Assembly: GCA_002270565.1 (NCBI GenBank)
Contig: NQMI01000074.1
Coordinates: 1 to 64,000, forward strand
Direction of reading: 5' to 3'
DNA: 64,000 nucleotides
Source of the DNA: Stenocarpella maydis
Lineage: Eukaryota > Ascomycota > Sordariomycetes > Diaporthales > Diaporthaceae
How positions within the stretch are numbered: position 1 is the stretch's first letter; each line of letters opens with the position of its first letter. Positions 56,909-64,000 of the stretch are shown piece after piece. The notes under the pieces are model-generated. The model was not told the origin of the DNA and searched no databases. It saw only the letters and a program-made list of their open reading frames with translations. The position numbers and the translations under genes were made by a program.

Positions 56909-59695
56909 ATGAGACCGCCCACTCAAACCATGCTTCTGGCCGCTGCTGCCGCCGGAGCAGTCTCCCAAGCCCTAGGCCACGCCGCACCCAGCAACCTGAG
57001 GCACAGGAGCGTCTATGGGACAGTCGTGAACAGCACCACCTGCAACGGGAAGTCGTACTCGTACAGCGAGCTCGCAGGCTACGGCCTCGTCCCTGGCGGC
57101 GCAAGGGATAAGTTCGGAGACACGATTGGTGGTATCGGTAGTGCCAGTAAGTTCCGGGTCCTTGGCGAAGACGACCTGCGCTTTGTTCGAAGGGATACGA
57201 AGGGACAGTGTGCTGACATGGCGTAGTCGCGCTCGACCAGAGCTCATGGAAGAAGACAGATGATGGTCTAGGTTACGAAGGCTTGCTGTGGGCCTTGCCA
57301 GATAGGGGCTGGTGAGCAATTCCCTAGTCTGCGGCGCTTCTTTGCATGCTGGGAGAACCAACTCATGGGAAGAAAGAAGCCTTGTTACTGATAAGAGGGC
57401 TGGCTGGCTAGTGCTGGCCTTATTCTCCAAGGCCCTGGTGGACCACAGGCGCGTACATGATATTTCTCGCCCTGGACACGACCAACACCGTGTGTTGGGC
57501 AGGGTTGATGTTATCAGCACGGTCCTCACCTATGGGGACTTTGCAGATGCTTGCTTGTGGTGATGAGAGCTATGGAACCCCGGGGCGATGCGTGGACATA
57601 TGTCTACTTTTGCTTCGGTACGATATAGTTGTCGTTGGCACAGTAGGGCAAACAGAATCAGGCACCTGACTCCCGGCTTCGGGAAACTCATTTCGCGTCC
57701 TCAAACTTGGAGCAACCGGCGTGTACTGAGAAGCTGACCTCATAAATAGGAACACACGAGGAACGCTGAGTATGTTTGCAGGCTGCCCTGATGGATCCTC
57801 AATACAATGACCCTTGGCAGGTCATTAACCAGCACATATAGATTTCATCAACCGCGTCCACAAATTCCACATCACTCTGGCCCCTCAACCCAACGCGACA
57901 ATCAGAAGCCCAGCATCCCCCAACCTCAGGTTCGACTACCTCGATACGATCCTCTTCAGCGGGCCTGATGGGCAGCCGACAACAGGCCTCGACGCAGATG
58001 GCTCGGGCGGTCTGGAACGCGACGGCTTTCCCCTGCTCCCCGCCGCAACTTACACCGGAGACGGCTTCGGGGCTGATATCACCAACGGCAGTACCAGTAA
58101 GCGGATCTCGGTGGACAGCGAGGGCCTGGTAATCAACGATGATGGGACATTCTGGGTCGGTGATGAGTACGGCCCGTACGTGGTAAGCAGCTTTTCGAGT
58201 CATGTTTAACCCCGCCTTGGAATAGTAAATCCCCTCCCGGAGCCTTTGTCTCAAATGCCATGGCCACACCATGGCCCGATCCACGCTGTGTTTGAATGAA
58301 ACTCCTTCCATGGTTCTTTGAAGGCTGACTCTCAATGCTGCAGTGGCTTTTGGAACTCCAATGGGACCATCGTCTCGGCCATCCGGCCACCGGAGGCTGT
58401 TACACCGAAAAGGAACGGCTCTGATTCCTTCTCGGCTGATTCACCTCCCGCATACGAGGATGGAGGCTCCGGAGACGATGTGATACCAGCTGACAACCCC
58501 ACGGGGAGGAACAACAATCATGGTCAGTGTTACCAGTCCGGCGACTCCAAAGAAGGAGGCGGACCACAATTGAAGTTGAACAATGCTGATATATTCAATA
58601 GGCTTCGAAGGCCTGTCTGCATCTGCTGACGGCAAGACCCTCTACCTCTTGCTGCAGGCCGCCACCAACCAGGAGGGCGTAGGTTCAACACCCAAGAGAT
58701 GTGCTCCCCGAAGACTTGACGGCTCGGACGAAAGGAGGCTGTTCCATTTCCTGAGGGTCTTGTAATCCGGCGCTGACCGTCACCCACAGGGCCTCAGCTC
58801 GCAAACTGAGCGATACACACGCTTCCTCACCTATGACGTCTCGGACAAGCTGGCACCGGTACACAAGTCCGAGCACATTGTGCCTCTTCCCCTATACAAC
58901 GACTATACGGCCAAGGCGTCCAAGAACCCCAGGGTAGCAGCCCAGTCTGAGATACACGCGCTCCCAAACGGCCAGTTCCTCGTCCTGGCGCGGGACAGCG
59001 GCTTCGGCCACGGCCAGGAAGAGTCCCTGTCCGTGTACCGGCAGATTGACGTCTTCGATGTCTCGGGCGCCACGGACGTCAAGGGCACGTACGACTGCGC
59101 CGACTGCACGGTGGCGAGCGCCAAGGGCGTCCTGAAGGAGGCCATCACCCCGGCGGAGTACTGCCCCTTCCTCGACTTCAACGTGAACGGCGAGCTGGGC
59201 AAGTTCGGCGCCCACAATGGGGGGCTACCAGGACGGTGGTCTGCTCGTAAGTGGGAAAAACACCCGGAAAGATATATATATATAAAAACACGAAGTCATA
59301 CGTGCCACAGTGGGCATAGCTCACCTTTCATGAGTGCTACCTACCACATGCGTGCAACGCTTCCCGGCGCTTGTGAGCTTTTCTTTTCGCCACCCGCAAA
59401 ACCTTTTCCCCCGTTGTATACAGCAAGATTTTCTGCGGCGGCAAGTTCCATGGGGTGGGATGATAGTTGCTAACCATTCGGGGTCTACGCTCAGAACGAG
59501 AAATGGGAGTCGATAGCCCTCGCGCCGGTCGACCCTGAGAGCCCTGGGGGGGACTACTTCATAATCAGCGTCAGCGACAACGACTTCATCACCCAGGACG
59601 GGCGCCTGAACTTTGGGCGGTGCGAGTACGCTGACAGCAGCGGCTTCAACCTGGACAGCCAGGCGCTAGTCTTTAGGGTGTCACTGCCTTCCTAG
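56909..59695 (+). CDS. Secreted phytase-like-domain (esterase-like) protein, frameshifted by one G
   Basis: Eight exons: 56909-57146, 57227-57311, 57750-57769 (20-nt microexon), 57842-58182, 58324-58522, 58602-58678, 58790-59246 and 59495-59695. Residues 1-24 form a signal peptide (LLAAAAAGAVSQALGHA). Conserved blocks are GGIGSAIALDQSS, LLWALPDRGWNTRGTL, VNDDGTFWVGDEYGPYV-like, NPTGRNNNHGFEGLSASADGK and SEIHALPNGQFLVLARD. These match the esterase-like/phytase-like beta-propeller domain (PF13449 type). In exon 7 a G6 run at 59219-59224 is one G too long: with five G the frame continues to GGLL and splices to NEKWES, giving about 538 residues. The boundary 58182/58324 is less certain. Substrate unknown; secretion is inferred from the signal peptide. 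Confidence 0.8.
57750..57769 (+). other. 20-nt microexon of the phytase-like gene
   Basis: The sequence between ATAAATAG and GTATGT codes for the last base of Trp, then NTRGTL and one base. It joins DRGW (exon 2) to NFINRVHKF (exon 4) in frame. Without it no GT..AG pair across 57,312-57,841 keeps frame. The flanking introns are 438 and 72 bp. Confidence 0.7.
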
Positions 59696-62600
59696 ATCGG
59701 CATTCGACCAGCTGTCTCTCTATCATTTTCGCACACAGGGGAGGCGTGGGCGGGTTGCGGGCAGATCTTGTCTACTGGGAGTGAATCGATGATATGGTGG
59801 TGGTGGTGGTGGTCTGACCAAAGCCAGGCGTGCGGCTTCTTCCTCGCGCGTCCTTTTTCGTTGCACTCCAGAGGCTTCGGTGGGGCCTAGGCTCAGTCAC
59901 TCTCTTTGTGCTGCTACTACTGCTGCTGCTGCTGCAACAGTTGTGGCAATTGTCGTCGCCGTTGCTGTGAGAGGGGCAAAGCAGGGGGTACAGGGCCTAA
60001 TGCTGTGGAACACCACAAGCCCTGTGCGTTTCTCTGTACGCCTTTCCGGGGGCGGGTTGCGCATTTCTGTCTCGCAGCCTCGTAGGACGCTGCCGGGGAG
60101 GGGGGGGCTGGTTGGGTGTTTCGGTGGTGGTCGAGCAACCCATTGCGTGGCCACATGACCGGGCGCCTGCCATGGGCCAGGAAGAGAACCAGTTTCTCAA
60201 TGAGAGAAAGCTTGGCGCTCTCCCGAGACTCCTCCCCTTGAGCAACGACGAGCGAAGGGTGCTCGCGGTCATCCGATCAGAGTGCGGCTGCGTGCACCCT
60301 CGAGCACGCCTCCAGCTGCCCCAGCCAGCATTTTGTGATAGTCGATCTGTCAAACTCCTGAGGGAAAGAGGGGTTGGTCAATTGCGCCCTTCACCGAGCA
60401 ATGTCACACGGGCAGGATAGTGTACCCAGTGACTCGAAGATGCAGGTTTCGCTGGAAGGAGAAAGCCGCCGGGGTGCCCATTCGTTTCTTGCACCGAGGC
60501 GACCCAAGTAGATTGCAGGCAAGGCAGCGTTTTCCTTCTCCTCCCATCTCGCCTAACGCCATATTCATTGCACAAACCCAGGGACAAGGAATGACCACCA
60601 TGGCTGTAGCTTGTCGGCATATGTATCAGGTCATCAATATCGCCCTCCGCCGCCGGAAGAGACTACCACCACCGGGGGGGGGGGGTTGCATTCCCCCCGC
60701 CACCTTTCGACGGAGTTTGTTTGCACAGCATAATGGAAGATGCTGCCGTCAGACAGCAGCAGCTGTCAGTCAATATCTGAATGTCTCGTTGGCCTCCCCC
60801 AGGTTCCCACGGGGCGAAACCAGCTCGGGTGAAACCTAGCCTGGCTGACCATGCATAGCATAGGAATAAGAAGCGTAGAGTAGCCACCCTTGACCTGTCA
60901 CGTCGTAGACGACGGCGAGTAGGCACTCCAAAAAAGACAATTCGTATCAATGGCAAGGGCCACATCATCGTGCAGCCTGCCATAAGTAACTAGAAGCTCC
61001 TGCCGAGTTGATAACGGCTCGCAAGGCGGGGCGATCGGCCGCGGCGGGGTTAAAGCGTGCGTATGCACGTACGTGCGCAACCACGATGCATACATGCATG
61101 CATGAGATGTTAGTCGCATCAGCTAACTGTGCCGCGGGGCCAACAGGGCAAATTCTCCGTCTCGTGCCTGGCCCTCAGGCAGGTCGGGAAACCCCGAGTG
61201 CGTCCGATGGCAGCCGGGGGCGTTAGGCACAGAAAGAATAGCCGATGCTCCGGCTCACTGAAGTGGCTACAGGTTCGCAGAAGCAAAGGGTCCAGGCCCG
61301 GGCTGAGGACGTGGTCCGACGAGGACGAGGCCTGCGTTCTTTGCTTGCACCTCCAAATTATGGAGATTTTTTGGGGGGGGGGGGTCAGGGAGCTCGCCTG
61401 GCCTGGCCTGGCTACTTGATCGTACGGAACACGTTCGTGGGCAGGCAAGAGCTCGTGGCAAAACCTCATGGGCACACACACACACACCCTCCTGGCGGGC
61501 ATCGTCGTCAAGTGAACTAGCCCCCACTGGCTTACGCCAGCTTGACCTGAGGCGGGGGCGAGCTAGGGAAGGAAAACCCCGTTGTGATATATCATGCATC
61601 ACTAGCCTCACGGCTCTCCAGGCAGGCAGGCAAAGGAGTCGAATGCACGGCGTCGGTGGTCGCGGCGCAAGCTTCCAGACTGCTGGGACGGATACCAAGC
61701 CTTGCTCAGCATGGGCGAGGCAGGCGTGGCGTGTGCTGAATAGCCAAGGGTTGGTGACGAGAACGCCGTAGCCCGCGTTGACGGGTGCTGCGATTCGCAC
61801 GCTGGAGGCTCTGGAGGGTGGGCACGACGTGCCAACGAGTAGGCAGCCTCGGCGCCAGGCCACATTGGGATGGATGGACTTCGCCGGTATATGTAACTTG
61901 TTGCTAGCGGCTTTTCGCTCCTTTCTATTGAAAGAATCCTGCCTGGGGAATACTCTGACCACGCAACGTTGGCCGCATGGTCGTCGACTCGCATCCGCAT
62001 GGAATAGCCACAAATGCATAAGACCCAATTGAGTCCTCGGTCCGGGGGGCGGGGGGGTTTGTTTCGTTGGCCAAGCCACCCGTTGTTTCTGACAGCGGCA
62101 ATAACAAGCAGCCAGGGAAAACCGACGCGGCCTCGGCTCAGCTTCGACGACGATAGTTGGCGCCGGGAAGGGGAGGAGGGTGTGTTCGCCAGATGGGACC
62201 ATTGAAGCAGGCGGCAGGCGACCAGGCAGGCAAGTCAGGCAACTCGACCCGGCAGCGAATTGTTTTCCCAAAGGGGAAAGCGATATAACACCCCCCCCCC
62301 CCAAAGTACCTTTTTAAAGGACGTTATAATAGTTTCCGGTTGTCGTAGGCAGTCCGGCAGAGGCAGAGGTTGAGGGGCTGTTAAACAGACGAAGCCGTGT
62401 TCTGTAGAAACCCGGGGCGTGTGCTTCCTGTGCCGTTTGGCGAGTGAGGCATCAGCCTCGTAAGAAGCCAAGAGGTGTGTGATGTGGAGGGAGGCATTGG
62501 TATCCGCCTGGCTGAGCACTGCAGTAACGACGTAGCACATGACCAACCCCCACAAGACTGAGCTGCGCCCCAGCGTTTGTTGGGCTGCTTTCGCATGCCT

Positions 62601-64000
62601 TGTTGTTGCTATTTTGACGCGCTCAACCTATTCGTGTATGTCGTGGGCCTTCGGAGGTGGAGACCGTGGGGCCTATGGCTGGAATATGCAGTCGTTGGTC
62701 CCGCAGCGTGAATCCCATGTGCTCTCTAGTCGCCAGGGAACTCTTCCTTGACGGTTAGCCTGTGAGCAAAGCGCAGGTAGATCATGTCCTTTTGCCCCCT
62801 GTCCGCGGTCCCAAGAGCGTGGTACTGGGAGCGTTGTCTCGTAAAGAGGGCCGCTCCATCGCCGGGCAGGCATTAATAGGAACACCCTGCCGTGGGGCCT
62901 GCCGCCACCGCATCAGGTGATTTCGCATTCCAGCGGCTTGCGGAGAATGTGTGTGATGTGACGGTGTACACGGCATGAGCTATGGTGATATGCCTATAGG
63001 TTGCGCCTCGTCGCCTTCATTGCTTCTTGCCCCTTGCGCAAATGCGGGGGGAAAAACGACATGTCGATATCGGTAGATGCGAAGGGCTAGTGAATGGCTG
63101 GTGGTGGTGGTTGCACTTGCCGCGCCCTCTGGAATTGAAGGGACAGTGAGTCTCATCTCACCCTCCTGACGCGGGCATGAAGAACAACAAGGCCTCTGCA
63201 TCATCGGCCCCGGCCTAAGGGGGTGGGGGGCGTGCAGATTCGGATTGATGTTGTCACTCGATCCCAGGCCCCAAAGCAAAGAGGAATTGAAGAGTTTTCT
63301 CGCACTGGCATGTTCAGCCTCAATCGCTGACTCCTTCAGCCCATTCTCACCCGCCTAGCCCTTAAGCCGATCCTCGAGGGCCATCAGTACCCGGCTTGCT
63401 GACCTGCCAGTCAGCGCAGAGCAAAGTAAGGGACTCGACGAGAGAATTTGGTTTCAAATGCTGAGGCTGCGGCATGGCATCATAATTTCTCGGTGCCCCA
63501 AACTCGAGACCACCCACACACGGGTAAGCGCTAGCAAGGCCATGGTTTGAAGGTTTCCTGGGCGACGAAGCACAAGATGAGGCTTCTTCACGGACAAAGA
63601 CGATCCGCGTGGGGGTTGTACGAAGGAGAGCTGCGTTATGGATACGATGACGAAATGCACGGGAGCTCGGGTCACGTCGTCGGACGCCCGGCGATGGCTG
63701 GTAAAAAGAGACATGTACAGCCATATTCCGCTTGTGCCGTGATAACCAGTGATGAGGAGCTGGGCGGCTGCTCGCAATACTCGCAGGATTCGCAGGGCAG
63801 GCAAGCATACCGCCCCGGCGGCGGCGAGCTCGGAGAGGGCCTAGTATCCGTCCTCTGGCGCTGATCATCCGCCCGCACCGCGGTTAGTAGTCTTGACAGG
63901 ACCGAGTCTAGCGCAAGGGACCAATCAGTCCCTTGGATCCCCCGGCTGCATCCCTGCCGGCGACATGGCGCGCAACTCATCCTGTTCAAGGGTTGGCCCG
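59696..64000. other. Right-end intergenic region, no gene supported
   Basis: 4.3 kb with no credible gene. It contains (GGT)n near 59,795, CTG/CTA triplets near 59,910-59,935, long G runs (about 60,675 and 61,373), C12-like run near 62,290, and CACACACACAC near 61,475. The longest open frame (61267-62304, minus) spans homopolymers and has no protein-like pattern. Confidence 0.5.

Noticed and set aside
61267..62304. Long minus-strand open frame of 345 codons
   Set aside because: It spans a C homopolymer and a G homopolymer, has no plausible ATG-led start, no known motif and a composition like random GC-rich DNA.

Overview
The window looks like nuclear DNA of a filamentous ascomycete, most likely a sordariomycete. 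Genes carry short GT..AG introns of about 40-250 bp, often with a CTAAC/CTGAC-like branch site. The set includes fungal housekeeping genes (DASH Dad2, shugoshin, Vps20, Vps29, exportin-1, a Cue5-type receptor). A long AT-rich block shows the signature of repeat-induced point mutation (RIP): CpA/TpG is depleted, TpA is enriched, and stop codons inside old reading frames are mostly TAG. The lineage call is inference; no rRNA or mitochondrial marker is present.

Left part (1-14,000): a degraded repeat block. A small GC-normal island (about 900-2,700) holds two broken genes, a RidA-like gene (+) and an alpha/beta-hydrolase gene (-). From about 2,800 to 13,200 the DNA is very AT-rich. It contains a RIP-damaged Ty3/Gypsy pol (RT end, RNase H, integrase; about 5,100-7,440), a second copy of its 3' end in inverted orientation (about 4,190-5,075), and at least three further damaged reading frames that I could not assign. 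One N lies at 10,580.

Right part (14,000-59,700): gene-bearing euchromatin. In order: Cue5-like (-), Vps20 (+), DHX35-like DEAH helicase (-), DUF2293 protein (+), a single-pass membrane protein with a Pro/Ser-rich tail (+), a Ser/Thr-rich single-pass sensor-like protein (+), a type-B carboxylesterase missing its N-terminus (-), a protein with TPX2-like repeats (-), Dad2 (-), shugoshin (+), Vps29 (-), an alanine-glyoxylate/serine-pyruvate aminotransferase (+), exportin-1/Crm1 (+) and a secreted phytase-like-domain protein (+). I rebuilt exon structures from splice sites and reading-frame continuity. Most genes close in frame. The exceptions are the esterase (gap-like N plus poly-A, and one unresolved intron) and the phytase-like gene (one extra G in a G6 run).

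Right end (59,700-64,000): no gene could be supported. It is rich in G/C homopolymers.

Functional links: Dad2 and shugoshin, both chromosome-segregation factors, are divergent neighbours sharing a 427-bp promoter, and the next gene carries TPX2-like microtubule-associated motifs. Vps20 and Vps29 both serve endosomal sorting but lie 28 kb apart. No CRISPR array, rRNA gene, convincing tRNA gene or canonical secondary-metabolite cluster was found.
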